A stretch of 43,933 nt of DNA from CAYMUR01 sp964393615 (GTDB taxonomy: Bacteria; Planctomycetota; Planctomycetia; Pirellulales; Pirellulaceae). Location: the NCBI GenBank assembly GCA_964393615.1, contig CAYMUR010000035.1, positions 1 through 43,933 of the forward strand, in the 5' to 3' direction. Below are positions 25,345 through 35,000 of this stretch, piece by piece. A program made the translations under genes and the position numbers. Numbering within the stretch: the stretch's first letter is position 1; every line of letters begins with the position of its first letter. The notes beneath the pieces are model-generated. The model saw only the letters and a program-made list of their open reading frames with translations, was not told the DNA's origin and searched no databases.

Positions 25345-27060
25345 TCAAAATAGAAAATATTTTTGTGCTAATGGTAGTGTTTGAGCTGGATCACACTTCA
25401 AAGATTCACCATCCGCTTTCACTTCATACGTTTCAGGATCGACCTCGATGGTGGGCGTCGCATCGTTGAGTTTCATACTCTTTTTAGTTACCGTTCGACA
25501 ACCAGATACGGGTTCGATCCGTTTTTGCAGGCCGTAGGTTTCTAGGGAACCCTCTTTTAAACTTGCTTGGCTCACGAACACCGCGGCTATCGGACCGGTT
25601 GCTTTTCCAAAAGATCCGAACATTGGACGCATCAACACGGGTTGTGGTGTTGGAATGGATGCGTTTGGATCACCCATTTGTGCCCAACTGATGACACCTC
25701 CCTTGACGACTATTTCTGGCTTACTACCAAAGAATGCTGGGCGCCAAAGGACCAAATCTGCAAGTTTGCCGACCTCTACGGACCCGATGTCGTGGGCGAC
25801 ACCATGAGCCAGAGCTGGATTGATTGTGTATTTCGCGACATAACGTTTGATCCTTGCATTGTCGTGTTCGGCAGGATCCTCGGGAGAAGAACCACGTTGT
25901 TTTTTCATTTTGTCAGCTGTTTGCCAGGTGCGCGTAATTACTTCACCCACACGCCCCATTGCTTGGGCGTCAGAGCCCATGATGCTGATTGCTCCAATAT
26001 CGTGTAGAATGTCTTCTGCTGCAATCGTTTCTCCTCGAATACGGCTTTCGGCAAAAGCGACATCTTCGGGTAAGTTCTTGTCCAAATGGTGGCACACCAT
26101 CAACATGTCCAAGTGTTCGTCGATTGTGTTGACGGTGTATGGTCGTGTGGGGTTTGTCGAGCTTGGCAAGACGTTCATTTCACCACAGACTTTGATGATG
26201 TCAGGAGCATGTCCACCACCGGCGCCTTCACTGTGATAAGTATGAATCGTACGGTTTTTGAAAGCGGCAATCGAAGTTTCGACAAATCCAGATTCATTCA
26301 GTGTATCGGTGTGAATAGCAACTTGTACGTCGTACTTTTCGGCGATTTCCAGACAACAATCGATGGCAGCTGGTGTGGTACCCCAATCTTCGTGGAGTTT
26401 GAGTCCTAATGCTCCGGCACGAATTTGTTCATCAAGTCCCTCTGGTTTGGCCGAGTTGCCTTTGCCGAGAAATCCAAAATTCAAAGGAAGGTTGTCGGTC
26501 GCTTGTAACATCATGCGGATGTTGTTTTCACCAGGTGTACAGGTTGTTGCACAAGTACCTGTTGCTGGTCCGGTGCCCCCCCCAATCATTGTGGTGAGCC
26601 CACTGGCAATGGCTTCGTAAGCTTGTTGTGGACAGATGTAGTGGACGTGGGTGTCCAATCCGCCAGCGGTCAGGATAAGTCCTTCTCCGGCGATCACTTC
26701 CGTTGTTGGTCCAACGATCATGTTGAGATCAACACCCGCCATGACGTCAGGATTGCCTGCCTTTCCGATTCCCACGATCCGGCTGTTTTTAATACCAATG
26801 TCCGCCTTGACGACCCCTCCATAATCGACGATCAACGCATTCGTAATGAGTAGGTCCAACGCTTGATCATTGGAGACGCCGGCAGCCTGGCCCATGCCTT
26901 CTCGGAGTACCTTGCCACCACCGAACTTGCATTCATCCCCATAAACCGTGTGGTCTTTTTCGACTTGCAAAATCAACGAAGTATCACCAAGCCGAACCCG
27001 ATCACCAACAGTCGGTCCATAAATTTCCGCATAGTTGCTGCGTTTTATTTTGTATGCCAT
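25345..27060 (-). CDS. ureC: urease subunit alpha (UreC)
   Basis: Catalytic subunit, 571 residues, full length. It hydrolyses urea to ammonia and carbamate at a dinickel centre in the cytoplasm. All key residues are present, shifted by four from the Klebsiella numbering: H138 and H140 (THVH), carbamylated K221 (LGLKLHEDWG), H250, H276 (YHSEGAGGGH), D364 (GSDAQAMGR), and catalytic H324 on the flap (MVCHHLDKN). The MIGGGTGPATGT loop is also perfect. It lies 48 bases after the fused ureAB gene and 14 bases before the nickel permease. Confidence 0.98.
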   Translation of the reverse strand: MAYKIKRSNYAEIYGPTVGDRVRLGDTSLILQVEKDHTVYGDECKFGGGKVLREGMGQAAGVSNDQALDLLITNALIVDYGGVVKADIGIKNSRIVGIGKAGNPDVMAGVDLNMIVGPTTEVIAGEGLILTAGGLDTHVHYICPQQAYEAIASGLTTMIGGGTGPATGTCATTCTPGENNIRMMLQATDNLPLNFGFLGKGNSAKPEGLDEQIRAGALGLKLHEDWGTTPAAIDCCLEIAEKYDVQVAIHTDTLNESGFVETSIAAFKNRTIHTYHSEGAGGGHAPDIIKVCGEMNVLPSSTNPTRPYTVNTIDEHLDMLMVCHHLDKNLPEDVAFAESRIRGETIAAEDILHDIGAISIMGSDAQAMGRVGEVITRTWQTADKMKKQRGSSPEDPAEHDNARIKRYVAKYTINPALAHGVAHDIGSVEVGKLADLVLWRPAFFGSKPEIVVKGGVISWAQMGDPNASIPTPQPVLMRPMFGSFGKATGPIAAVFVSQASLKEGSLETYGLQKRIEPVSGCRTVTKKSMKLNDATPTIEVDPETYEVKADGESLKCDPAQTLPLAQKYFLF

Positions 27061-27108
27061 GAGTTTTTTCTAGGGTTGTATGTATCGAAAAGGTTGAACC
27101 TCTTCGTA

Positions 27109-27867
27109 TCATGAATTCTTGTGAGCAAAACCTTGATCGCGAATGCGTTGCATTGCTGCCTGTTTGCCGGCATCATCGACTGTACCGTCAGCCAGGTTGT
27201 TTCCTCCACGGATGACTTGATTACCGGCAATTTCAACCACGGAAACGGTTTTGGATTCTCCTGGTTCAAAACGAACGGCTGTCCCAGCAGGAATGTCGAG
27301 TCGTTTACCAAAAGCCAGTTCGCGATCGAATTCCAGTGATGCGTTTGTTTCTATAAAATGATAGTGACTGCCTACTTGAATTGGACGATCACCAAGATTT
27401 GTTACCTTGATTTCAACACTGGCACGACCTTCATTCAGTACCAATTCGTCATCGGTTGTCAGGAATTCACCTGGCTGGTCGACCGAGTCGGTTGGTCCAA
27501 AAATACTGAGTTCCGGGACCGGTAAAAAACTACCGTAGAGTGCGAGGTCTAAGTTTCCATCTTCGGCAGCAATCGGGTGGTGGACGGTCACAAGTTTTGT
27601 ACCATCTGGGAAAGTACCCTCCACTTGGACTTCGGCGATCATGTTTGGAACACCGGGCATTGTTTGGCGATGACCAATAAACTGGCGGCCTAAATCCATT
27701 AATTCTGCAACCGTTTTGCCATCGCGAATGAATTCGAGCAGCTGTGTGGCGATCAGTGCAATGGCTTCGGTGTAATTTAAACGGATACCCCGGGCAAGAC
27801 GTTTTTGCGCCAAGTAGCCGGCATTGTGTAGTTGGAGTTTTTCTAACTCACGAGGTGTAAGGTGCAT
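27109..27867 (-). CDS. ureAB: fused urease subunits gamma and beta (UreAB)
   Basis: Protein of 252 residues joining two urease subunits. Residues 1-100 are UreA (gamma), starting MHLTPRELEKLQLHNAG with the family's QTMPGVPNMIAEVQVEGTF segment. Residues about 130-245 are UreB (beta), with VTNLGDRPIQVGSHYHFIETN and AGTAVRFEPGE. The fusion resembles the small subunit of Helicobacter urease. Catalysis needs UreC. AAAGG lies eight bases before the ATG. It follows ureD by about 50 bases. Confidence 0.95.
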   Translation of the reverse strand: MHLTPRELEKLQLHNAGYLAQKRLARGIRLNYTEAIALIATQLLEFIRDGKTVAELMDLGRQFIGHRQTMPGVPNMIAEVQVEGTFPDGTKLVTVHHPIAAEDGNLDLALYGSFLPVPELSIFGPTDSVDQPGEFLTTDDELVLNEGRASVEIKVTNLGDRPIQVGSHYHFIETNASLEFDRELAFGKRLDIPAGTAVRFEPGESKTVSVVEIAGNQVIRGGNNLADGTVDDAGKQAAMQRIRDQGFAHKNS

Positions 27868-27920
27868 ACTTCAACCTTTAAAACATGCTTTCTCAGTGCT
27901 GGATTGTTTCAACCGAATGG

Positions 27921-28736
27921 TTACCACTTTCTTGACCAGGGATTGCCCCCGATGTGGCTGGAGAGAAAATCAACCTTGTGTCGTAATACCTGTCCCACCA
28001 CTTCTGTTTCGACACCAATGATCCGAAGTACCATGCCATGTGGAATTGCGCTGGCTGTTTGTATGAGCGATTCGCCAGGGCGAATGGGTTCCCTGGAGAT
28101 TTCATCCAGTAGGAGATTGGTGAATTCTTCAAATCTCTTACCGATGATAACCAAAAGCGCCATACAATGAAATCGCCCTAAACGGAACGGCGAGTCGAGA
28201 GGGCCGTGTTTTGGGTCGAGGAGGATGGAATCCAGGAAAACACGTTTTTGGTTAAATCGAATGTCAGTGCGACTGGCATATCGAGAAAACTGCCAAACTT
28301 CATTTCGCGCACGACGACCGCTGGTAAGCCAATCAATGAAGACCAGGCTGGCTCCCTCGGCCAGGTCTAAAGTCTGACTTTGTTGGTAATTTGCCCCGGC
28401 GAAACAAGTAATTGGATCCGGAGCGATGACGAGTAATCCATCCTTACCGATTTTACCCCGAACAGTTTGTTGAGATGTTTTTCCAGCAGGGCTCTTGTAA
28501 ACTTTGGTCGAGGCCTGTGAGGTGAGAACACAGGTAGTTCGCTCTGCAATGTCAATTTCTAGATCGATCTGGTCTCCGGCAAGTAGACCGCCTCCGAATG
28601 TCGTGACGTAGGCCCAGGCGGCATCTGGTGTTCGGCGCGGACAGAGTAGTTTCAGTGGACTGTTCGCCTGCATACGTGTAATGGCTGTCTGCTCAGCAAC
28701 CAACGACGTTTTTAAGAATCCTTTTCCACTTGCCAT
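27921..28736 (-). CDS. ureD: urease accessory protein UreD
   Basis: Urease maturation scaffold of 271 residues. It binds apo-urease and, with UreF and UreG, delivers nickel to the active site. Family landmarks are SPLKLLCPRR, YVTTFGGGLLAGDQIDLEI, CVLTSQASTKVYKS, DPITCFAGANYQQSQ and the W-L-T-SGR-ARNE segment near residues 135-145. It sits between urtE (9 bases before its start) and ureAB. UreF and UreG are about 9 kb away on the opposite strand, so this maturation set is split. Confidence 0.95.
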   Translation of the reverse strand: MASGKGFLKTSLVAEQTAITRMQANSPLKLLCPRRTPDAAWAYVTTFGGGLLAGDQIDLEIDIAERTTCVLTSQASTKVYKSPAGKTSQQTVRGKIGKDGLLVIAPDPITCFAGANYQQSQTLDLAEGASLVFIDWLTSGRRARNEVWQFSRYASRTDIRFNQKRVFLDSILLDPKHGPLDSPFRLGRFHCMALLVIIGKRFEEFTNLLLDEISREPIRPGESLIQTASAIPHGMVLRIIGVETEVVGQVLRHKVDFLSSHIGGNPWSRKW

Positions 28737-28745
28737 TGTTGTCCA

Positions 28746-29457
28746 TCATACCGACAAGTGTGCCTGAACAAGATCTTCTGTCAGTTGTCGCGTTTCACCA
28801 CTTTCCACGACTCTACCACGGTCCATGATATAGAAATTATCGCCAAACTCTCGAACAAAGTCGAGATACTGTTCTACCAGAATAACCGTGATGTTACGTG
28901 TTGCAATCAATTCTCGCAGTACCCCGCCAATCTGTTGGATAATATTTGGTTGTATGCCTTCGGTGGGTTCATCCAATATCAATACTTTTGGATCGCCGAC
29001 GAGTGCTCGGGCAATGGCTAATTGCTGTTGCTGACCACCTGACAGATCGCCACCCTTACGTTTTCCCATTTCTTTGAGGACCGGAAAAGGCTCATAGATG
29101 TCTTCTGGAATTGTTTGGCGACCGTCGGTTCTTGCTTGCAGTCCCACACGCAAATTTTCTTCGACAGTTAGTTTTGGAAAAATTTGACGGCCTTGAGGAA
29201 CAATGCCTAGTCCGGCAATCGCTCGTTTATTGGCAGGGAGAGAACTAATGTTAATCTCATTTCTTTGAGAACCGGANNNNNNNNNNGACGCCTGAGGATG
29301 ATTTGAGAAGTCCCATGATATTCATCATGAGCGTCGTTTTACCAACACCATTGCGACCCATGACACACGTGACCTGAGCAGCTTCCATGTGCATGTCAAT
29401 GCTGTGCAGGATTGCCACCGATCCATAGGAGAATGAAAGTTGTTCAATAGTCAGCAT
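28746..29457 (-). CDS. urtE: urea ABC transporter ATPase UrtE, interrupted by an assembly gap
   Basis: Second ATPase of the urea importer, about 237 residues. Walker A is MGRNGVGKTT, the signature LSGGQQQ and Walker B LILDEPTEG. The ten-N gap at 29277-29286 falls after SSSGV (57 whole codons); reading resumes in SGSQRNEINISS and continues through GLGIVPQGRQIFPKLTVEEN without stops. The frames each side join only if the missing length is a multiple of three, so the true gap is not ten bases; nine or twelve fits the alignment. The gene is therefore probably intact in the organism. It is followed by ureD, tying transport to the urease genes. Confidence 0.93.
29277..29286. other. assembly gap (10 N) inside urtE
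   Basis: Placeholder run of N. Flanking frames of urtE show that its real length must be divisible by three. Confidence 0.97.
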
Positions 29458-29508
29458 CGGCCTTTAATCTCGTGGGAGGGGCCAGTTATGGGAAGGATCC
29501 GTATCACG

Positions 29509-30303
29509 CTACCGGCCGAGATACGCATCCACAACATCTTGATTGGCCTGGATATCCTCCATGAACCCTTCGGCCATAATTTTTCCTTCGTTCAACACGG
29601 TGACTCCAGCATTGAGTCGACGTACGAAGTCCATGTCGTGTTCGATCACAATGATCGAATGCTGTCCACGTAATTCTAACAACAGGTCAGCCATGAGCGC
29701 TGTCTCTTTATCGGACAACCCGGCAGCAGGTTCATCGACCAACAGTAGGTCAGGTTCTGCCAGCACCAGCATGCTGATTTCCAAACATTGTCGTTGCCCG
29801 TGACTAAGGTATTTGGCTTGCGTTTCGGATTGTTCGACCAGGTGCACACGTTTTATGATATCACGAATCTTGTCCTCTTCGTCGGAACTGATCTTGCCCC
29901 ATAGATTACGGAACAAGGCCTGTCCTCCTGGCAAGGCCAATTCAAGATTTTCAAAAACCGTAAGGCTCTCAAAGACGGAGGGAGTTTGGAATTTTCTACC
30001 GACTCCGAGTCGTGACATGGCGATGTCTTGTACATTCACAATTTCATTGCCATGCCAGAAAATGTGGCCATCCGTCACGCGAGTTTTGCCACTGATGATA
30101 TCACACAAGGTGGTTTTGCCAGCTCCATTAGGGCCGATCACCACGCGCAGTTCGTTGTAATAGATACCAAACAGGTCAATGTCGAGTGCCTTGAAGCCGT
30201 CAAAAACGACCGTGACGTCCTCTAAGTAAATAGGATAGGACTTCAGCCGGTTGTCGCGGCTAAGCTCGCTGGGGCGGGTAAACATTTTGCCTCCCACACT
30301 CAT
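29509..30303 (-). CDS. urtD: urea ABC transporter ATPase UrtD
   Basis: First ATPase of the urea importer, 264 residues from the chosen ATG. Walker A is VIGPNGAGKTT, the signature is LSHGQRQ (normal for LivG/UrtD-type ATPases), Walker B is LLLVDEPAAGLSD and the H-loop is VIEHDMDFV. The start at 30303 is favoured because GAGGTGG lies just upstream and the ATG overlaps the urtC stop as ATGA; a longer frame from 30411 overlaps urtC heavily. It pairs with UrtE on the cytoplasmic side of UrtBC. Confidence 0.94.
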   Translation of the reverse strand: MSVGGKMFTRPSELSRDNRLKSYPIYLEDVTVVFDGFKALDIDLFGIYYNELRVVIGPNGAGKTTLCDIISGKTRVTDGHIFWHGNEIVNVQDIAMSRLGVGRKFQTPSVFESLTVFENLELALPGGQALFRNLWGKISSDEEDKIRDIIKRVHLVEQSETQAKYLSHGQRQCLEISMLVLAEPDLLLVDEPAAGLSDKETALMADLLLELRGQHSIIVIEHDMDFVRRLNAGVTVLNEGKIMAEGFMEDIQANQDVVDAYLGR

Positions 30304-31436
30304 GCTACCACCTCTGAGTGTGGATTCGACCAACGACGCCAGAGACTGGCGATGCCGTCCGGAAAATACAATACTACCAGAATAAATAATGCCCCCAGGG
30401 CAAACGGCCAATACTGGGGATGCGTAGTGGTCAGAGTATTATAGAGGAGATTAACCAGTAATGTTCCGGCGATGGCGCCTCCCAGGGTACCGCGCCCGCC
30501 GACAGCCACCCAAACAACCACTAAAATTGACTCGCGGACTTCCATGTTGGTCGGAGTAAAGATTCCCATTTGTGGCGCATAGAGCATCCCGCCTAATCCG
30601 GCGATCATTGCGGATATTGAAAAGACAAACATTTTAAAGACGTGCGGTTTGTAACCGGTAAACCGAAGTCGTGTTTCGTCATCGCGGATCGCAATGAGTA
30701 CACGCCCCAAGCGAGATTTGACAATGTATCTACAAAATACATATACAAGACTCAGTGTCACGAGCGTGATAACATACAGGGCCAACCGGGTTGACGGATC
30801 ACTAAGCGAGTAGCCTGCGATGTTTTCAAATCGAGTAAGGCCATTCGTGCCACATAGCTTCATGTTGTTCATGCAGAAGACAAGCCACGCAGCCAGGGTA
30901 ACGGCCTGGGTGAGGACCGCAAAGAAAACGCCACGTACACGACTACGAAATACGAAGAAGCCGATAACTAATGCGACCAGCCCTGGGATTAACAAGCCCA
31001 GGGCGATTGTCCCAGGCAGTGAATAAAAAGGTTTCCAAAACCATGGTGTTAAGGCATCTCCGGGCACCTCACCCACACGGTATGGATACACGACATAGAG
31101 GCATGCTGGGATTTTCCAACCGAGTTCGTCAACGATGCCTTCTGGGCCGCCGTGATGGGCAAGGTACATCCCCATGGCATAACCACCCAGGGCGAAGAAA
31201 AACGACTGGCAAAGACACAGCATTCCAGTGTAACCCCACACTAAATCGAGACTGATAGCAACCAGGGCTAAGGCGAGGTAACGCCCTATCATATTCACCT
31301 TGTCGATACTCAGGACACCGGAGGCATAAAGTATCGGCAAGGCAATGCCCAGTAGCAGGGCCATCCAGATACCATAGTCCCGACAGAACAGGCGGCAAGG
31401 CAATGCCCAGTAGCGGATCCAAGAAAAGTTAAACAT
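30300..31436 (-). CDS. urtC: urea ABC transporter permease UrtC
   Basis: Branched-chain-amino-acid-type permease of 378 residues with about nine or ten membrane helices. The family core is clear: GRYLALALVAISLDLVWGYTG, LCQSFFFALGGYAMGMYL, and WVAVGGRGTLGGAIAGTLLVN. It forms the channel with UrtB. The start overlaps the urtB stop by eight bases and its stop overlaps urtD (ATGA). Oddly, the first 35 codons contain a 22-base exact direct repeat (31335-31356 and 31393-31414) read in two different frames, giving YWALPCR and LLGIALP, so the N-terminus may be recently rearranged. Confidence 0.93.
   Translation of the reverse strand: MFNFSWIRYWALPCRLFCRDYGIWMALLLGIALPILYASGVLSIDKVNMIGRYLALALVAISLDLVWGYTGMLCLCQSFFFALGGYAMGMYLAHHGGPEGIVDELGWKIPACLYVVYPYRVGEVPGDALTPWFWKPFYSLPGTIALGLLIPGLVALVIGFFVFRSRVRGVFFAVLTQAVTLAAWLVFCMNNMKLCGTNGLTRFENIAGYSLSDPSTRLALYVITLVTLSLVYVFCRYIVKSRLGRVLIAIRDDETRLRFTGYKPHVFKMFVFSISAMIAGLGGMLYAPQMGIFTPTNMEVRESILVVVWVAVGGRGTLGGAIAGTLLVNLLYNTLTTTHPQYWPFALGALFILVVLYFPDGIASLWRRWSNPHSEVVA
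31335..31414. repeat. 22-bp exact direct repeat in the 5' end of urtC
   Basis: Identical 22-base copies at 31335-31356 and 31393-31414, 58 bases apart start to start. Because 58 is not a multiple of three, the copies are translated in different frames. Confidence 0.9.
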
Positions 31437-33183
31437 CGGCCAATCTGCCTTTCGGTGGAAACAGCCCGGCTGGACGATACTGAATAAAGGCTACGACTAA
31501 GGCTAAAATGAGGACTTTGGCCCAAATCGTAGAGAAGATCGGTTCGAGTATCTTGTTGAGCACGCCCAGGCTGAGTCCAGCCCATACCGCTCCGGCCAGT
31601 TCTCCCACACCGCCCGTGACGACTACTAAAAATGAATCCACAATATAATTCTGCCCCATGTCGGGTGTGACTCCGCCGATGAGCGTCAACGCACAACCTG
31701 CGATCCCCGCCAGCCCGGCACCGAAGGCGAATGTGAAGCCGTCTTCGTAGCGAGTGTTGACCCCGAGTGCTGCTGCTATTTCACGATTCTGGACCGTGGC
31801 CCGCACGAGTAGGCCACGTTTTGTGCAATTCATCAACCAATACACGAAGACAACACAAGCTATCGTGAGGGTAATAATAAACAATCGGTTGTAAGACACG
31901 TGGAAGTCCTGAATGACTTCGAACCCGCCAACCAGCCAAGTGGGACTGTTCACTCCTATGTTGTCACCGAAGCCACTCCAGCGAAGCCAACCAGGTAGCT
32001 TGCCAATCCATTCCAGTTTTGATGTGGACCAGGGAAGGCCGGCGCGCACGAACTGGATCAGGATCAATCCCACGCCCCAGGTCGCCAGCAGTGATTCCAG
32101 TGGACGCTTGTAGAGGTGCCGAACAACTAGATATTCGATCAATAGCCCGGTGCAAAACGCGACCAGAAAAGAGATTGGCAGGGCCGCCACAAAGAACCAG
32201 TTATTGGGAGCCTCCGGTGTGTGGCCAAACTTTAATTGCGTGACATAAGTCGCATAGGCGCCGATCATCATCAGTTCACCGTGTGCCATGTTGATTACAC
32301 CCATTTGTCCGAAGACAATCGAAAGTCCCAGTGCCATCAGTATCAAAACCGAACCTAGTGATATCCCACTAAAGATATAACTGAGCATCCGGACACGGCC
32401 TTGGTATTTTTCGATCTGTTCGAGCGAAGCGACACATGCCGCCCTGGTCGCTGCATCCAACTTCGGCTCAGAGTCTGAAGAAGTTTCCGATTCTTGTACT
32501 ATTTTTTCCAGTAAGGGCACCGCATTGGCACTTCTTAGTGTCCCTAATTCGACGGCGGCTTGCCGGCGGACGTCCATGTTGTTGGCCTGGTTGGACAAAC
32601 GAATTAATGCCACGCTCTCCTTGGCGCGATGGAGAACCTTTGGATTATTTTCTGTTTCGATCACGGATTGCAGACTGTCTATGTAAGCGGGGTCACGTAA
32701 ATCGCCAAGTTTTTTGGTGGCCGCCAGTCGTGTTGCTTGGTGGGGACTATAAAGTTCCAAAACACGAATGGCGTTCACAAGAAAACGCCGTTCCTTGCGG
32801 GAAGCGGCAAGTGACTTGAAATCTGCTTTGGAAACAGTGACAGGCTCGCCGTCGGCTGTGACTGGTTCTCCGGTCAACGCATCTCGCACTGTCAACGATC
32901 CAGGATGGTCTTTGCTTGTTTTGGTGAGTACTAACTGGTCGTTCCACAGACATAAAGTACCCAAGCGGTATGCTTCCAGCACTCGTGTGGCATCGCTATT
33001 TCTGGAAGCGGCTACTGTTTCAATCGCAGCTTTTCGTACATCACTTTCTGGGCTGGACAACTTGCTGAGTTCGGAGCGGAGCTCGGCCTCATCCAACTCC
33101 ACGGCATGAAGTTCGAAGGCTTGGCCAAGAAAGGTCAACAAAAGCAGACAGGTGCGCACCAATGGACTGAGGGAACAATACAT
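31429..33183 (-). CDS. urtB: urea ABC transporter permease UrtB with N-terminal HEAT-like extension
   Basis: Permease of 584 residues. The N-terminus is a signal-like segment (about 8-27) followed by a soluble, helical region to about residue 260 with repeated SDVRKAAIETVAA, DVRRQAAVELGTL-type units, i.e. HEAT-like repeats, expected on the periplasmic side. The permease core begins at about 265: YIFSGISLGSVLILMALGLS and FGQMGVINMAHGELMMIGAY are classic UrtB/LivH motifs. Longer UrtB forms with such an N-terminal domain are common in the family. It lies 207 bases after the urtA start-side neighbour and overlaps urtC by eight bases. Confidence 0.94.
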   Translation of the reverse strand: MYCSLSPLVRTCLLLLTFLGQAFELHAVELDEAELRSELSKLSSPESDVRKAAIETVAASRNSDATRVLEAYRLGTLCLWNDQLVLTKTSKDHPGSLTVRDALTGEPVTADGEPVTVSKADFKSLAASRKERRFLVNAIRVLELYSPHQATRLAATKKLGDLRDPAYIDSLQSVIETENNPKVLHRAKESVALIRLSNQANNMDVRRQAAVELGTLRSANAVPLLEKIVQESETSSDSEPKLDAATRAACVASLEQIEKYQGRVRMLSYIFSGISLGSVLILMALGLSIVFGQMGVINMAHGELMMIGAYATYVTQLKFGHTPEAPNNWFFVAALPISFLVAFCTGLLIEYLVVRHLYKRPLESLLATWGVGLILIQFVRAGLPWSTSKLEWIGKLPGWLRWSGFGDNIGVNSPTWLVGGFEVIQDFHVSYNRLFIITLTIACVVFVYWLMNCTKRGLLVRATVQNREIAAALGVNTRYEDGFTFAFGAGLAGIAGCALTLIGGVTPDMGQNYIVDSFLVVVTGGVGELAGAVWAGLSLGVLNKILEPIFSTIWAKVLILALVVAFIQYRPAGLFPPKGRLADV

Positions 33184-33390
33184 AGAAGTAATTTATCTTA
33201 TTCTGAAGAAGTTGTCGTGCCCCTCAGCGACGAACGGTTTTGTGGGCCTCGAGTGCGACCGCAGCTGGTGACAGTGTCCGTAGTAAGAGAACGGATTGTT
33301 TTCAAGGAGCTGGCCAAAATAACGCCCAGCCCCGGCACCGACCAGCGGTAACCGGAGCTGGAACGAGAACTATTGACTGTCCACGGTGGT

Positions 33391-34734
33391 TTAAGATTCT
33401 GGACCGCCCGTGGGAGCTGGAATATTTCCATCAGGGTGCAGATAAGTGCTGTACGAGTCTGGAACTACCAAGCCGTTTGTTTGATAAACAATGCGAAATT
33501 GGCCATCGGGGAGAATTTCCCCAATGTAAACCGGCTTGTGGGTATGCTGGTTGTCAGCATGCATTTCCTTCGGACCGCCAGGAGCGTCAAACTTGAGTCC
33601 GTAGACGGCATCACGTACTGCGTCCACATCGAAACTACCAGCTTTTTCAACAGCTGCCTTCCAAACATAGACGCCAAAATAGGCGGCTTCGATAGGGTCA
33701 TCCGTCACGCGATCAGCACCATCAGGGAGGTTGTTCGCAGCACAATAGGCTTTGAAGTTTTCGACGAATGTTTGATTTTCAGGTAAATCAATGCTCTGGA
33801 AGTAATTCCAGGCGGCCAAGTGACCCACCAATGGTGGAACGTCCATGGCCCGAAGTTCGTCTTCTGCTACCGAAAATGCCATGATGGGACAATCAGAGGA
33901 CGTGAGGCCTTGGTTCGCAAATTCCTTGTAGAAAGGAACATTGCTGTCGCCATTGATGGTGGAAAGCACGCAAGCTCCGCCACCTGCCGCAAATGCTTTG
34001 ATATTGCCTACAATCGTCTGGTAGTCCTGGTGATGGAAGGGAGTGTACTCTTCGACGATATTTTCGTCGGCCACACCTTGGGCTTTCAGGAATGCTTTCA
34101 ATACCTTATTTGCAGTACGTGGGAAAACATAATCGGTCCCTAATAGATAAAATTTGGTGCATCCGCCTCCATCTTCACTCATCAAGTATTCGGCTGCCGG
34201 AATGAGTTGCTGGTTGGGGGTTGCTCCCGTGTAGAACACGTTGAGTGATTGCTCTTCGCCTTCGTATTGAACGGGGTAAAACAGTAGTGAATTGTACTCT
34301 TCGAAAACGGGCAAGACCGATTTTCGACTGACCGAAGTCCAACAACCGAAGGTAGCTGCCACTTGTTCTTTATTGATCAAGTCCTTTGCTTTTTCTGCAA
34401 AGAGGTCCCAGTCACTTGCCGGATCAACGACGGCCGTTTCAATCTGCTGGCCAAGAACTCCACCGGCAGCGTTGATTTCTTCCACTGCCATCAACACGAC
34501 ATCTCGCAATGAAGTTTCAGAAATTGCCATCGTGCCGGACAATGAATGCAGAACACCAACTTTCACGCTACCGGCTGCGACGTCAGTATCGGCTGGCGTG
34601 GTGGCTGCGGCTGGCGCAGCACTGTCAGATTCTCCACTACTCGCGGATGGCGAACTTGTCGGTTGCGAAGAACATCCTGTTACTAACGAGACTGAACAGG
34701 CAACAAAAACCAAATTCAACAAAAACTTGCGCAC
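33391..34734 (-). CDS. urtA: urea ABC transporter substrate-binding lipoprotein UrtA
   Basis: Urea receptor of about 447 residues. The N-terminus is a lipoprotein signal (SLVTGCSS), then a Ser/Ala/Thr-rich tether, then the family domain from VKVGVLHSLSGTMAISETSL. Other UrtA landmarks are VATFGCWTSVSRKSVLPVFE, LLFYPVQYEGEE and GTDYVFPRTANKV. GTG at 34734 is chosen as the start because AAAGGTGGG lies just upstream and it gives a compact signal peptide; an upstream TTG at 34770 is unlikely. First gene of urtABCDE-ureD-ureAB-ureC. The 207-base gap to urtB shows no gene. Confidence 0.95.
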   Translation of the reverse strand: MRKFLLNLVFVACSVSLVTGCSSQPTSSPSASSGESDSAAPAAATTPADTDVAAGSVKVGVLHSLSGTMAISETSLRDVVLMAVEEINAAGGVLGQQIETAVVDPASDWDLFAEKAKDLINKEQVAATFGCWTSVSRKSVLPVFEEYNSLLFYPVQYEGEEQSLNVFYTGATPNQQLIPAAEYLMSEDGGGCTKFYLLGTDYVFPRTANKVLKAFLKAQGVADENIVEEYTPFHHQDYQTIVGNIKAFAAGGGACVLSTINGDSNVPFYKEFANQGLTSSDCPIMAFSVAEDELRAMDVPPLVGHLAAWNYFQSIDLPENQTFVENFKAYCAANNLPDGADRVTDDPIEAAYFGVYVWKAAVEKAGSFDVDAVRDAVYGLKFDAPGGPKEMHADNQHTHKPVYIGEILPDGQFRIVYQTNGLVVPDSYSTYLHPDGNIPAPTGGPES

Positions 34735-34944
34735 GGTCCCACCTTTCCTTTCAGTAGACAAAAAGCACAAAACAAGTCAAACGATTGGAAGAAACTCGTT
34801 AAGCATATTCCATGCAAAAATGGCTAGCACGGTTCGGGTAGGTGCGAGATAGCCTAGAAACGACGCGAATTGGCCCGATCGCAGAATTCTGGAGTGCGCG
34901 AAAAATGTGCACATGTGCGCAATAATTAAGCAGTCGAGTAGGCC
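34735..34944. promoter_or_regulatory. urtA upstream region with a 10-bp palindrome
   Basis: The likely promoter region of the urt-ure operon. GCACATGTGC at 34909-34918 is a perfect ten-base palindrome about 175 bases before the urtA start and could be an operator half. No sigma-54 or clear -35/-10 pair was found. Confidence 0.3.
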
Positions 34945-34989
34945 AAAAAAAAACGCCAGATGCCACTTTGTCAGCAGCAATCTGGCGTT
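34945..34989 (-). terminator. intrinsic terminator after the porin gene
   Basis: On the minus strand the arm AACGCCAGAT (34980-34989 reversed) pairs perfectly with ATCTGGCGTT (34952-34961 reversed), followed by a run of nine T (the A run 34945-34953). It lies 67 bases after the porin stop and separates the porin from urtABCDE. Confidence 0.85.
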
Positions 34990-35000
34990 GGATTCCGTCT

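Noticed and set aside
25500..25530. tRNA-like GTTCGATCC string
   Set aside because: It lies inside ureC coding sequence with no acceptor or anticodon arms around it.
28746..29457. urtE as two broken genes
   Set aside because: The split is caused by an assembly gap; both parts belong to one continuous UrtE with all motifs.
31310..31696. 128-codon minus-strand frame across the urtB-urtC junction
   Set aside because: It is a frame shadow; its repeated TGHCLA strings come from the 22-base repeat in urtC.
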